Shown piece after piece: positions 25,567-32,890 of a stretch of 64,000 nucleotides of DNA (the stretch's first letter is position 1; each line of letters opens with the position of its first letter). The stretch comes from an uncultured Elusimicrobiales bacterium (GTDB taxonomy: Bacteria > Elusimicrobiota > Elusimicrobia > Elusimicrobiales > Elusimicrobiaceae), in assembly GCA_944324645.1 (NCBI GenBank), contig CALUXB010000002.1:270413-334412 (forward strand), read 5' to 3'. The translations under genes were made by a program, and so were the position numbers. Under the pieces are notes generated by a model, which worked only from the letters and a program-made list of their open reading frames with translations, did not search any database and had not been told where the DNA came from.

Positions 25567-26941
25567 CTTGCTTTTGTTCCGCTGCCAGCATACGTTCAAT
25601 TAAGCCCGTGTCCATCTTGCCGGCCACGAAATCCGGATTATTTACAATTTTTTGGTGGAAGGGAATGGTCGTTTTAACGCCCCCCACCTTAAATTCGCCC
25701 AGCGCGCGGCGGCTGCGCTGCAGCAGTTTTTCCCGGTCCGGCGCGGTTAAAATCAGCTTGGCTATCAGGCTGTCATAATAGCTGGGAATGGTATATCCCG
25801 TGTACATATGGCTGTCCACCCGAACGCCCAAGCCCCCGGCAGGGATCCACTCTTCAATGGTGCCCGGGCACGGGGTAAAGTTTTTATCGCTGTCTTCAGC
25901 GTTAATGCGGTGCTCAATGGCGTGGCAGCGTATAACCGCCGCTTCTTTTTGCCCAATGCACAAAGGCTCCCCTTGCGCAATGCGGATTTGCATTTTGACC
26001 AGGTCGTAGCCGCACACGGCTTCCGTCACCGGGTGTTCCACCTGCAAACGCGTGTTGACTTCCATAAAATAAAATTCTTTATTCTGCGCCATCAAAAATT
26101 CCACCGTACCTACACCGCGGTATTTGGCGGCTTTGACTAATTTGACGGCAGCTTCCTGCAATTTGTGGCGGGTAGCCGCATCCACAAATGGGGACGGGGA
26201 TTCCTCCACCAATTTTTGGTGGCGGCGCTGCATACTGCAGTCGCGCTCGGCAAACGCGATGGCGTTGCCGTAATTGTCGGCTGCCACCTGCACTTCAATA
26301 TGGCGCGGATTTAAAACGAGTTTTTCAAAATAGACGCGGTCGTCTCCAAAGTTGGCTTTGGCTTCGGCCTGAGCGGTTTTCATCATCCGCTCCAAATCTT
26401 TCTCTTCCAGGCAGGCGCGCATTCCTTTGCCGCCGCCGCCCAAAGAGGCTTTAATCATAATTGGAAAGCCAATTTTGCGGGCCACTTCTCTAAAATTTTT
26501 CCCCACCACGCCGTCAGAACCCGGCGTAATAGGCACGCCGCCTTTGACGGCGATTTCACGCGCGGTGCTTTTCACGCCCAGCATACTGATAGCCTGGGCC
26601 GTAGGGCCGATAAACGTGATGCCGGCTTTGGTCACGGCCTCGGCAAAATCGGCATTTTCTGATAAAAACCCATAGCCCGGGTGCACGGCGTCAGCGCCGG
26701 TCATCTTAGCGGCGGTTACCACCGCGTCAATATTTAAATAGCTCATCGGAGAAGGAGCCGCCCCAATACACACCGCCTCATCAGCCATACGCACGTGCAG
26801 GCTGTTGCGGTCCGCCTCGGAATAGATAGCTACGGATTTGATGTTCATTTCTTTGAGCGTGCGAATCACGCGCAAAGCAATCTCGCCGCGGTTGGCGATG
26901 AGCACTTTTTTAAAAGGGGTTACTTTAAGCTTTGCGTTCAT
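25550..26941 (-). CDS. accC: Biotin carboxylase subunit of acetyl-CoA carboxylase
   Basis: A 463-residue ATP-grasp enzyme that carboxylates biotin on a carrier protein using ATP and bicarbonate. Motifs: [35 protein letters not shown] (glycine-rich ATP loop), [19 protein letters not shown] and [16 protein letters not shown] choose ATG 26939-26941; a TTG seven codons earlier lies inside accB. It is 10 bp downstream of accB. accA and accD are not in this window, so the carboxyltransferase half must be encoded elsewhere. Confidence 0.96.
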   Translation of the reverse strand: MNAKLKVTPFKKVLIANRGEIALRVIRTLKEMNIKSVAIYSEADRNSLHVRMADEAVCIGAAPSPMSYLNIDAVVTAAKMTGADAVHPGYGFLSENADFAEAVTKAGITFIGPTAQAISMLGVKSTAREIAVKGGVPITPGSDGVVGKNFREVARKIGFPIMIKASLGGGGKGMRACLEEKDLERMMKTAQAEAKANFGDDRVYFEKLVLNPRHIEVQVAADNYGNAIAFAERDCSMQRRHQKLVEESPSPFVDAATRHKLQEAAVKLVKAAKYRGVGTVEFLMAQNKEFYFMEVNTRLQVEHPVTEAVCGYDLVKMQIRIAQGEPLCIGQKEAAVIRCHAIEHRINAEDSDKNFTPCPGTIEEWIPAGGLGVRVDSHMYTGYTIPSYYDSLIAKLILTAPDREKLLQRSRRALGEFKVGGVKTTIPFHQKIVNNPDFVAGKMDTGLIERMLAAEQKQDEGKK

Positions 26942-26951
26942 AGCCGGGCCT

Positions 26952-27326
26952 CTACGGTTCAATAAAAAATAGCGGCTGGCCGTATTCTACCGGTTTGCCT
27001 TCTTCGGCGGAAATAATGCGCAGGGTGCCGGCTACGGGAGAGGTGATGGGATGTTTTTTAGACAGCGTTTCCACCAGGCCTAGGCTGTCGCCTTCTTTGA
27101 CTTTTTGGCCCTCTTTTAACACCAGGTTTTTGCCTTTGGGCGCGGCGTGGTAAAAACCTAAAGCCGGGGCAGTAACCGCCGTTAAATGGCAGGAAAATTT
27201 AGCCGGTTCGGGCAAAGCTTCGCGGGTTTTGATTTCAATGCAATTATGATTTTTCTCGTAACAAAATTCAGCCAAATCTGTGGTTTTCATCCACTGGGTA
27301 ATTTCGGTAATCAGTTTGGTATCCAT
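26952..27326 (-). CDS. accB: Biotin carboxyl carrier-like protein (BCCP) lacking the canonical biotin lysine
   Basis: A 124-residue BCCP-like protein: N-terminal linker region, then a biotinyl/lipoyl-type barrel (about 50-124), ending in the typical GKPVEYGQPLFFIEP. The acceptor motif is abnormal. In the alignment GDSLGLVETLSKKH versus the usual GDTLCIVEAMKMMN, Ser89 falls where the biotinylated Lys belongs; Lys90 and Lys91 follow. The gene is directly upstream of accC in a normal accBC arrangement, so it is likely expressed with it. Either biotin ligase accepts a shifted Lys or this carrier works without biotin. A ribosome binding site (GAGG) precedes ATG 27326. Confidence 0.8.
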   Translation of the reverse strand: MDTKLITEITQWMKTTDLAEFCYEKNHNCIEIKTREALPEPAKFSCHLTAVTAPALGFYHAAPKGKNLVLKEGQKVKEGDSLGLVETLSKKHPITSPVAGTLRIISAEEGKPVEYGQPLFFIEP

Positions 27327-27670
27327 AATGCCTCGCTTTCAGGGAGGTTAAAATATATATGGTTTATTTTAGCATTTTTGGCTCAAGCGGGAAAGCCAAG
27401 CTCTGCTCCTGCCCTGAGGCTTGGTAAATTGCCCAAGCCGCCCCGGCTGTCTTGCTCCAGCCCCCTCCCCTCTCCGTTCCACAAACCCGCGCCTTGTTTA
27501 TTTTTATAGGAGGCCAGAGTACATCTAACCCCGTTTTTTCTGCTCAGCCGGGAATATAAAAAGCTATACTAAAAACACACCGGCGGTTCAAACAGCAGAA
27601 ATTTCCCGGCCGCATTTTGGCATTTTACTGTTTGAATTACACGCGATATACCGCCGTAAAAAGGAGCATT
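27327..27670. other. Divergent intergenic region accB/tspO
   Basis: About 340 bp between divergent genes; it should hold both promoters. I see an AT-rich TATAAAAAGC TATACT stretch near 27555-27575 that could be a -10 for tspO. No coding or RNA gene signature is visible. Confidence 0.45.
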
Positions 27671-28132
27671 ATGCAAATAGCCAAACTGATTTTTTGGATT
27701 ATCTTTTGCCAGCTGCCGGCCTGGGCCGGAGCCGCCGCCGTCAGCCGCGGCCTGGATTGGTATCACGGACTGGTGCAGCCGTCTTTTACGCCGCCGGATT
27801 GGGCGTTTTCAGCCGCGTGGGGCGTCTTGTATATTTTGATGGGGGTGGCAGGTTTTTTGCTCACACGCCAGGGCCTTCGGCGGGAAATACGCCCCGCTTT
27901 GCTGTTATTTATTTTCCAACTAGCGCTTAATGCACTGTGGACGCCGGTCTTCTTTGGCAGGCAGGCGCCCGGCTGGGCTTTGTTTATACTTACGGGTTTA
28001 ATCGTAGCCAATGCGTTTTTACTCAAACAACTGTGGGGAGTATGCCGGCGCGCGTTTTGGCTGCTCATTCCCTACATTATATGGTTGGCTTTTGCCTGGA
28101 GCTTAAACTACGCCATTATCTTGTTAAACTGA
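27671..28132 (+). CDS. tspO: TspO/MBR family tryptophan-rich sensory protein
   Basis: A 153-residue five-helix membrane protein. Family motifs: PSFTPPDWAFSAAWGVLYILMG (WxPP-type loop and helix, about residues 36-57), LALNALWTPVFF (helix 3) and the C-terminal WSLNYAIILLN. Bacterial TspO binds porphyrins and may handle tetrapyrroles or stress signalling. ATG 27671 is preceded by AAGGAG. The gene stands alone and is followed by a palindrome and a terminator. Confidence 0.9.
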   Translation: MQIAKLIFWIIFCQLPAWAGAAAVSRGLDWYHGLVQPSFTPPDWAFSAAWGVLYILMGVAGFLLTRQGLRREIRPALLLFIFQLALNALWTPVFFGRQAPGWALFILTGLIVANAFLLKQLWGVCRRAFWLLIPYIIWLAFAWSLNYAIILLN

Positions 28133-28174
28133 CAAATGCTGCCCCGGGGCCCATACCCAGTATATATAAATATC

Positions 28175-28208
28175 AGGTCCTTTCTTAATAGGTATTAAGA
28201 AAGGACCT
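28175..28208. repeat. Perfect palindrome with 16-bp arms and 2-bp spacer
   Basis: AGGTCCTTTCTTAATA (28175-28190) and its exact reverse complement (28193-28208) are separated by GG. It lies between the tspO stop (28132) and a conventional terminator (28231-28256). It lacks the GC-rich stem and T-run of a terminator, so an operator, transposition target or processing hairpin is possible. The core AGGTCC/GGACCT recurs in other gaps (about 32850, 35650 and 40750). Confidence 0.8.
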
Positions 28209-28230
28209 AAATTGTAAGAAAACCGCTAAT

Positions 28231-28256
28231 AAAAAGCCGCTCTTTAGCGGCTTTTT
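28231..28256. terminator. Bidirectional terminator, tspO / small membrane protein
   Basis: AAAAAGCCGCT (28231-28241) and AGCGGCTTTTT (28246-28256) form an 11-bp stem with a 4-nt loop, between two convergent genes. Confidence 0.92.
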
Positions 28257-28261
28257 ATTTC

Positions 28262-28531
28262 TTATTTATTTCCTTTTCCAGAGCGGTAACGGCTGACGGC
28301 ATTGACTCCTATGCGCAGCAGTTTATAAAAGGTGCTGTCCAAAAGAGAGGACACATTGTCTAGCAAATCAAACGTGCTTTGCGTCTTGGCCATATTTTCC
28401 GCCGTAATGGTGGCCAAATATTCCAGCGATTCCGCCGTGCGGCCCACCTGGCGCAAGGTCACTACCGCATATACCACCAACACCACAAAAGCAATGACTG
28501 CAATTAAAACCATAATTTGATAAAAGTCCAT
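28262..28531 (-). CDS. Small membrane protein (DUF948-like)
   Basis: An 89-residue protein with an N-terminal transmembrane helix (about 5-27; IMVLIAVIAFVVLVVYAVV) and a helical cytoplasmic or periplasmic tail ending in basic residues. The pattern of TM helix, amphipathic helix and repeated T/S-x-x-N resembles DUF948-type general stress proteins, but the match is weak. A strong ribosome binding site (AGGAGGGG) precedes ATG 28531. Confidence 0.65.
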   Translation of the reverse strand: MDFYQIMVLIAVIAFVVLVVYAVVTLRQVGRTAESLEYLATITAENMAKTQSTFDLLDNVSSLLDSTFYKLLRIGVNAVSRYRSGKGNK

Positions 28532-28956
28532 ATCTTCCCCTCCTGTTTTTTTTATTTAATCACTTTCGCGCCCTGCGGTCAAGAAAAAAAGAAAATTAAA
28601 TACTCCTTTTCCCCACCGCTTCTTTTCCGCTTTTTCAGGCCGCTTAACCTCCCCGCACGCAGAGCATAAGGGACTCTTCTTATTAGTTTAATTAAATTGC
28701 AAAAATTTTCCACAAAAAGAGAAAAAATAAGTTATACTCTTAATAGTAATAATTACTAATTAGCCTGTATAATGCAAAAAATTTTTAAAAGATTTTCGCA
28801 AATAAATTTTTTAATTCTCAGACGGTAAAATTTATTTTTTCCAGGCCAGGCTTTTGCTTTTTAAGACGGGATTTGCATTTTTAGTTTTTTTATGCAAAAA
28901 TTTAAACTGTCGCAGGTTTCTACCCGCGCGGCTACCACACACACAGGACTTATACT
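28532..28956. other. Promoter region of the anaerobic ribonucleotide reductase operon
   Basis: About 425 bp, strongly AT-rich from 28680. It contains -10-like elements (TTATACT near 28732, TATAAT near 28768) and a possible -35 TTCCAC near 28706. I did not find a convincing NrdR box pair or riboswitch. The long leader up to ATG 28957 is unusual and may be regulatory. Confidence 0.4.
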
Positions 28957-31017
28957 ATGGAAAACGCAGAAGTTATTACAAACATCGTCAAAAGAGACGG
29001 AACTATCCAACATTTTGATTCTAAAAAAATTACCAAGGCCATTGAAAAAGCCGCCGCGGTAACCGGAGAGTTTGACGCTGACACCGCAAAAAAACTGACC
29101 ATCCGGGCCATCAATATCATTCAACAACTTTACGCCGACACCACCCCCAACGTGGAAAACGTGCAGGACATCGTAGAAGACGTGCTGCTTACGTCCAATT
29201 ATCACAAAACAGCCAAAGCGTATATTTTGTACCGCGACCAGCACGCCCGCATCCGTGAGATTTCTTCCAAATTTAACGTAGATTTGGTGGACCAGTATTT
29301 AAAACAGCTGGACTGGCAAGTCAACGAAAACAGCAATATGGGCTACTCTCTGCAGGGGCTCAACAATTATATTTCCTCTGAAATCAGCAAAATCTATTGG
29401 CTTAATAAAATTTACCCCGAAAAAGTAAAGCGTATGCATACGGAAGGGGACTTTCACCTGCACGATTTGGGCCTTTTGGGCGCCTACTGCGTAGGCTGGG
29501 ATTTGCAAGACCTGCTGCTGAGCGGTTTTACCGGCGTAGTGGGCAAAGCCGAAAGCAAACCCGCCAAGCACTTCCGCACGGCTTTGGGCCAGGTGGTCAA
29601 CTTTTTCTATACCTTGCAGGGTGAAAGCGCCGGCGCGCAGGCGTTTAGCAATTTTGACACGCTGCTGGCCCCGTTTATCTATTACGATAAACTCTCTTAT
29701 GATGAAGTAAAGCAGGCACTGCAGGAATTTTTGTTTAACGTCAACGTGCCCACTCGCGTAGGGTTCCAAACGCCTTTTACCAACCTGACGCTGGACCTCA
29801 ATGTTCCTTCCTATTATAAGGACCAACCGGTTATTATCGGCGGGAAACTGATGGACAAGACCTACAAAGAGTTCCAAAACGAAATGGACTTGCTCAACCG
29901 CGCTTTCTGCGAAGTGATGCTGGCCGGCGACGCCAAGGGCCGCGTGTTCACATTCCCGATTCCTACGTACAACATCACCAAAGATTTTGATTGGGATAAC
30001 CCTAAACTGACACCGCTGTGGGAAATGACGGCCAAATACGGTATTCCGTACTTTGCCAACTTTATTAACTCTGATATGAACCCCGAAGACGCCCGCTCCA
30101 TGTGCTGCCGTCTGCGCATTGATAACCGCGAGCTGCGCAAACGCGGCGGCGGGCTGTTTGGCTCTGCCCCGCTGACGGGTTCTATCGGCGTGGTTACCAT
30201 TAACTTGCCGCGCCTGGGTTATTTGTCCAAGAACGAAGATGAATTTTTCAAAAACCTGCTGGACCGCATGGAAACAGCCAAAGAAAGCCTGGAAATTAAA
30301 CGCAAAGTGATTGAACGTTTTACCAGCGCCAACCTCTATCCGTATATGAGCTTCTACCTGCGCACCGTCAAGCAGCGCTTTAACGAATACTGGAAAAACC
30401 ACTTCTCCACCATCGGTTTGGTGGGGCTTAACGAAGCCTCCGTCAATTTAATTGGCGAAGACATCGGCACCGAAAAAGGCCGCGCCTTTGCCGAAAAGGT
30501 GCTGACGTTTATGCGTGAAACGCTGGTCAAATTCCAGGAAGAAACCGGCAACAACTACAACTTAGAAGCCACCCCGGCCGAAGGCACCTCTTACCGCTTA
30601 GCCAAGCTGGACAAAGAGCGCTACCCCGAAATCATCTGCGCCGATGAGGAACTGTATAAACAAGGCCATCAGCCTTTCTATACCAACTCTTCGCAGCTGC
30701 CGGTTAACTATACCGATGATGTGTTTGAAATGCTGGACTTGCAAAGCAATATCCAGTCCAAATACACCGGCGGCACCGTACAGCATATCTTCACCGGGGA
30801 GCGCATTAAAGATTTGGAAGCGATGAAAAAATTCATTAGAACCGTATGTGAAAAATACACGCTTCCTTACTTCTCCATTACGCCGACGTTCAGCGTCTGC
30901 CCCAAATGCGGCTACATTGAAGGCGAACATTTTGAATGCCCCAAATGCAAAGCTGAACGGATGCAAGAGCTGGAACGACAAGTGCGCCTATTGGAAGAGC
31001 AGTTGTACAGCAAATAA
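28957..31017 (+). CDS. nrdD: Anaerobic (class III) ribonucleoside-triphosphate reductase, main subunit lacking the glycyl-radical loop
   Basis: A 686-residue protein that would reduce NTPs to dNTPs anaerobically. Domains: N-terminal ATP-cone (about 5-95; IVKRDGTIQHFDSKKI), the ten-stranded catalytic barrel with the thiyl-cysteine region ARSMCCRLRID (Cys383-Cys384) and GSIGVVTINLPRL, then a C-terminal zinc finger (CPKCGYIEGEHFECPKC, about 650-666). Here the family normally continues straight into the glycyl-radical loop (RVxGY). Instead this protein runs into a charged helix (ERMQELERQVRLLEEQL) and stops. The missing loop is encoded by the next ORF (31142-31360), and nrdG follows. The protein cannot be active without a glycyl radical supplied in trans. 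Confidence 0.93.
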   Translation: MENAEVITNIVKRDGTIQHFDSKKITKAIEKAAAVTGEFDADTAKKLTIRAINIIQQLYADTTPNVENVQDIVEDVLLTSNYHKTAKAYILYRDQHARIREISSKFNVDLVDQYLKQLDWQVNENSNMGYSLQGLNNYISSEISKIYWLNKIYPEKVKRMHTEGDFHLHDLGLLGAYCVGWDLQDLLLSGFTGVVGKAESKPAKHFRTALGQVVNFFYTLQGESAGAQAFSNFDTLLAPFIYYDKLSYDEVKQALQEFLFNVNVPTRVGFQTPFTNLTLDLNVPSYYKDQPVIIGGKLMDKTYKEFQNEMDLLNRAFCEVMLAGDAKGRVFTFPIPTYNITKDFDWDNPKLTPLWEMTAKYGIPYFANFINSDMNPEDARSMCCRLRIDNRELRKRGGGLFGSAPLTGSIGVVTINLPRLGYLSKNEDEFFKNLLDRMETAKESLEIKRKVIERFTSANLYPYMSFYLRTVKQRFNEYWKNHFSTIGLVGLNEASVNLIGEDIGTEKGRAFAEKVLTFMRETLVKFQEETGNNYNLEATPAEGTSYRLAKLDKERYPEIICADEELYKQGHQPFYTNSSQLPVNYTDDVFEMLDLQSNIQSKYTGGTVQHIFTGERIKDLEAMKKFIRTVCEKYTLPYFSITPTFSVCPKCGYIEGEHFECPKCKAERMQELERQVRLLEEQLYSK

Positions 31018-31030
31018 TTTGTGCAAGTAC

Positions 31031-31051
31031 CTTTTCGGGGGCCCCGAAAAG
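31031..31051 (+). promoter_or_regulatory. Hairpin in the nrdD/glycyl-radical ORF spacer
   Basis: CTTTTCGGGG (31031-31040) and CCCCGAAAAG (31042-31051) are perfect 10-nt inverted arms immediately after the nrdD stop. A second pairing, GTCCGG/CCGGAC, spans about 31065-31112. There is no U-run, so this is probably not a terminator. It may set the protein ratio by mRNA processing or stability. Confidence 0.5.
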
Positions 31052-31141
31052 CCCCCGCGAAGCAGTCCGGCCCGACCAGTATAAACACGCTTTAAGCGGC
31101 TGCAGACCGGACAAGAAGGATGAAGTAACAGGAGTAATGAA

Positions 31142-31360
31142 ATGACAGCTGAAGAAAAAAAGATTGTAGAGAATAAAATCTCTGAACTCAAAAAAGAAAT
31201 GCAGGATGTGCACGGCTCCAAATGCGAAGTGTACAGCCGCGTGGTCGGTTACTTGCGCCCGGTGCAAAACTGGAACAAAGGCAAAAAAGAAGAATTTGCT
31301 ATGCGCAAAAATATGAACGTGGGCTGCGGCTGCGATTGCGGCTGCCACAGCGATAAATAA
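31142..31360 (+). CDS. Stand-alone glycyl-radical domain of class III ribonucleotide reductase
   Basis: A 72-residue protein. Residues 28-52 are the C-terminal radical loop of NrdD, with CEVYSRVVGYLRP and NWNKGKKEEF; Gly36 would be the radical site. The N-terminal 24 residues (TAEEKKIVENKISELKKEM) form a charged helix not present in ordinary NrdD and could pair with the matching helix at the end of the upstream protein. The C-terminal tail NVGCGCDCGCH holds four Cys and a His. It has its own ribosome binding site (AGGAG, 8 bp upstream) and is in a different frame from nrdD, 124 bp downstream. nrdG follows 27 bp later. Function by analogy: the radical-bearing subunit, comparable in logic to YfiD/GrcA for pyruvate formate-lyase. 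Confidence 0.88.
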   Translation: MTAEEKKIVENKISELKKEMQDVHGSKCEVYSRVVGYLRPVQNWNKGKKEEFAMRKNMNVGCGCDCGCHSDK

Positions 31361-31387
31361 ATTTCCTTTTTTTGCAACGGGCTTGAG

Positions 31388-32011
31388 ATGAAAATAGGCG
31401 GGCTATTAAAATTTACACTCATTGACTTTCCAGGCCGGCCGGCCGCAGTGATATTCACCCAGGGGTGCAATTTCCGCTGCCGTTACTGCCACAACCCGGA
31501 ATTGGTGTACCCGCATATGTTCTCCCAGCCCGTTGCAGAAGAGGAAATAGACGCTTTTTTAAAACGCCGCCAAGGCACGCTGGAGGGGATTGTCGTCTCC
31601 GGCGGAGAACCCACCTTATTTGATGACTTACCCCAATTTTTAGCCAAAATAAAATCTATGGGCTATGCCGTTAAATTAGACACCAACGGCACCCGCCCGG
31701 AGATGATTAAAGAACTGCTGGACAAGAAATTGGTAGATTTTATTGCAATGGATTTAAAAGCCCCGCTGGACAAATATTCTTCTATTACGGGGGTGGAATT
31801 TAATCCGGCAGTATTGCGCCAGTCTATGGATTTGATACGAAACGCCGGCATTGGCTACGAATTTCGCACCACTTACGACAAAGAAGTGCTTACAGACGCC
31901 GATATAGAAGCTATTTCCCAAAGCGTGGACGGCAAATGCTACCGCGTGCAGGAATGCCTGCCAGTGGCAAAAGAAAAAGCCGCCTTAAAAGTGCTTCACG
32001 ACGATCTATAA
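31388..32011 (+). CDS. nrdG: Anaerobic ribonucleotide reductase activating protein
   Basis: A 207-residue radical SAM enzyme that generates the glycyl radical on the reductase. The cluster motif CNFRCRYCHNPE (CxxxCxxC, about residues 26-37) is intact. VVSGGEPTL, KLDTNGTRP and IAMDLKAPLDKY motifs follow. It is close to the NrdG/PFL-activase type that begins with LIDFPG. As third gene of the operon, its substrate should be Gly36 of the small ORF rather than the main NrdD chain. Confidence 0.94.
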   Translation: MKIGGLLKFTLIDFPGRPAAVIFTQGCNFRCRYCHNPELVYPHMFSQPVAEEEIDAFLKRRQGTLEGIVVSGGEPTLFDDLPQFLAKIKSMGYAVKLDTNGTRPEMIKELLDKKLVDFIAMDLKAPLDKYSSITGVEFNPAVLRQSMDLIRNAGIGYEFRTTYDKEVLTDADIEAISQSVDGKCYRVQECLPVAKEKAALKVLHDDL

Positions 32012-32256
32012 ATATCCTGTCTCAAAACCGGGCATACGTCCGTTTTTTAATGACCCAATTTCCCTATTTCCGGTCTTGGCCTCTGGTGCTCTTGGCTCTC
32101 CTCTTCTCCTGCCACTTTCTATACAAAGAGGCCTTTCCTTTTGTGCTCAGCCTGCTCTTTGCTGCTTACTAAAAGCCCCTGTTCCCTTTCACCCCAAAAA
32201 AATTTTAGAAAACTGCCCGGGCGGATACCTGTTTTTTATTGTAAGAGATATACATA
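32012..32256. other. Intergenic region after nrdG, no gene supported
   Basis: About 245 bp before a terminator hairpin. A 40-codon hydrophobic open frame (ATG 32050) has no ribosome binding site and I do not call it. The segment precedes convergent genes. Confidence 0.45.
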
Positions 32257-32291
32257 AAAAATCCCGGGGTGCTTAATGCCCCGGGATATAG
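32257..32291. terminator. Terminator between convergent nrdG and secreted-protein genes
   Basis: ATCCCGGGG (32261-32269) and CCCCGGGAT (32279-32287) form a 9-bp GC-rich stem. The A-run on the left becomes a U-run for the leftward gene ending at 32307. Confidence 0.88.
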
Positions 32292-32306
32292 CAGTCAACC
32301 CAATAA

Positions 32307-32786
32307 TTATTTTGCAGCCTTCAAATCTTCTTCCAGCATATTACTCCAGCTATTCCACAGCTGCATTTCCCGCTGGCTGTAAGAACCCAATACGCAAGAT
32401 TCCATACGGACATAATCTGCAATCCGAATAGTCCGGCGGCCATTATCTATTTTGATTTCTTTGTTGACCTCTTCAACCATTTCGCGCGCGGCATCTACAG
32501 AAACCTCACGCAGCTCAATATAAGTCAGCCGCACCCCGTCCAAAGACTGGAATAAATAACTATAGTTGGAATATTGCTGTCTGTAAGCGAACTGGGCAAA
32601 GCCGTTAAGGCAGTTTGCCAAATCTTTTTTCAGCTCAACGATTTTTTGTTGACGGGCAGCCGCTTGGGCAGCAGAACGCTCCAGCCCTTTTTGGAAAGCA
32701 GCAGTTTGCACTTTTTCCTGTACATTTTGAGCCCAAACACAGGGAACAAATACAGCCACAAACAACAAAGCCAATAATTTTTTCAT
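32307..32786 (-). CDS. Secreted protein, unknown function
   Basis: A 159-residue protein with a Sec signal peptide (MKKLLALLFVAVFVPCVWAQ, cleavage after about residue 20). The mature part is largely helical, with charged and aromatic residues (QKIVELKKDLANCLNGFAQF) and a later beta-like region (GRRTIRIADYVRMESC). Two Cys residues may form a disulfide. I recognise no family. It is flanked by its own terminator and a promoter-sized gap. Confidence 0.65.
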   Translation of the reverse strand: MKKLLALLFVAVFVPCVWAQNVQEKVQTAAFQKGLERSAAQAAARQQKIVELKKDLANCLNGFAQFAYRQQYSNYSYLFQSLDGVRLTYIELREVSVDAAREMVEEVNKEIKIDNGRRTIRIADYVRMESCVLGSYSQREMQLWNSWSNMLEEDLKAAK

Positions 32787-32890
32787 AACAACTCCTTTGA
32801 AATGAATTTCTTATACTATTAGTTTAAGAAATCCCGTTCCCGGCAACAAGGGTCCTAGGGCCTATATTAGTTCGTCTAAAGGACCTAAAA

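Noticed and set aside
28532..28956. NrdR boxes or a cobalamin riboswitch upstream of nrdD
   Set aside because: No paired 16-bp NrdR palindromes and no recognisable B12-box were found. Class III RNR does not need cobalamin.
29299..30402. Leftward open frame (367 codons) over nrdD
   Set aside because: Antisense shadow of a strongly conserved gene; no recognisable motif or start signal.
31018..31141. Simple frameshift or translational bypass explaining the split nrdD
   Set aside because: The parts are separated by a 124-bp spacer with stop codon, structure and a new ribosome binding site, and both ends carry extra helices. A bypass or frameshift would not need these.
32050..32172. 40-codon hydrophobic open frame after nrdG
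   Set aside because: No ribosome binding site, no homology recognised, and the sequence precedes a terminator. Too weak to call.
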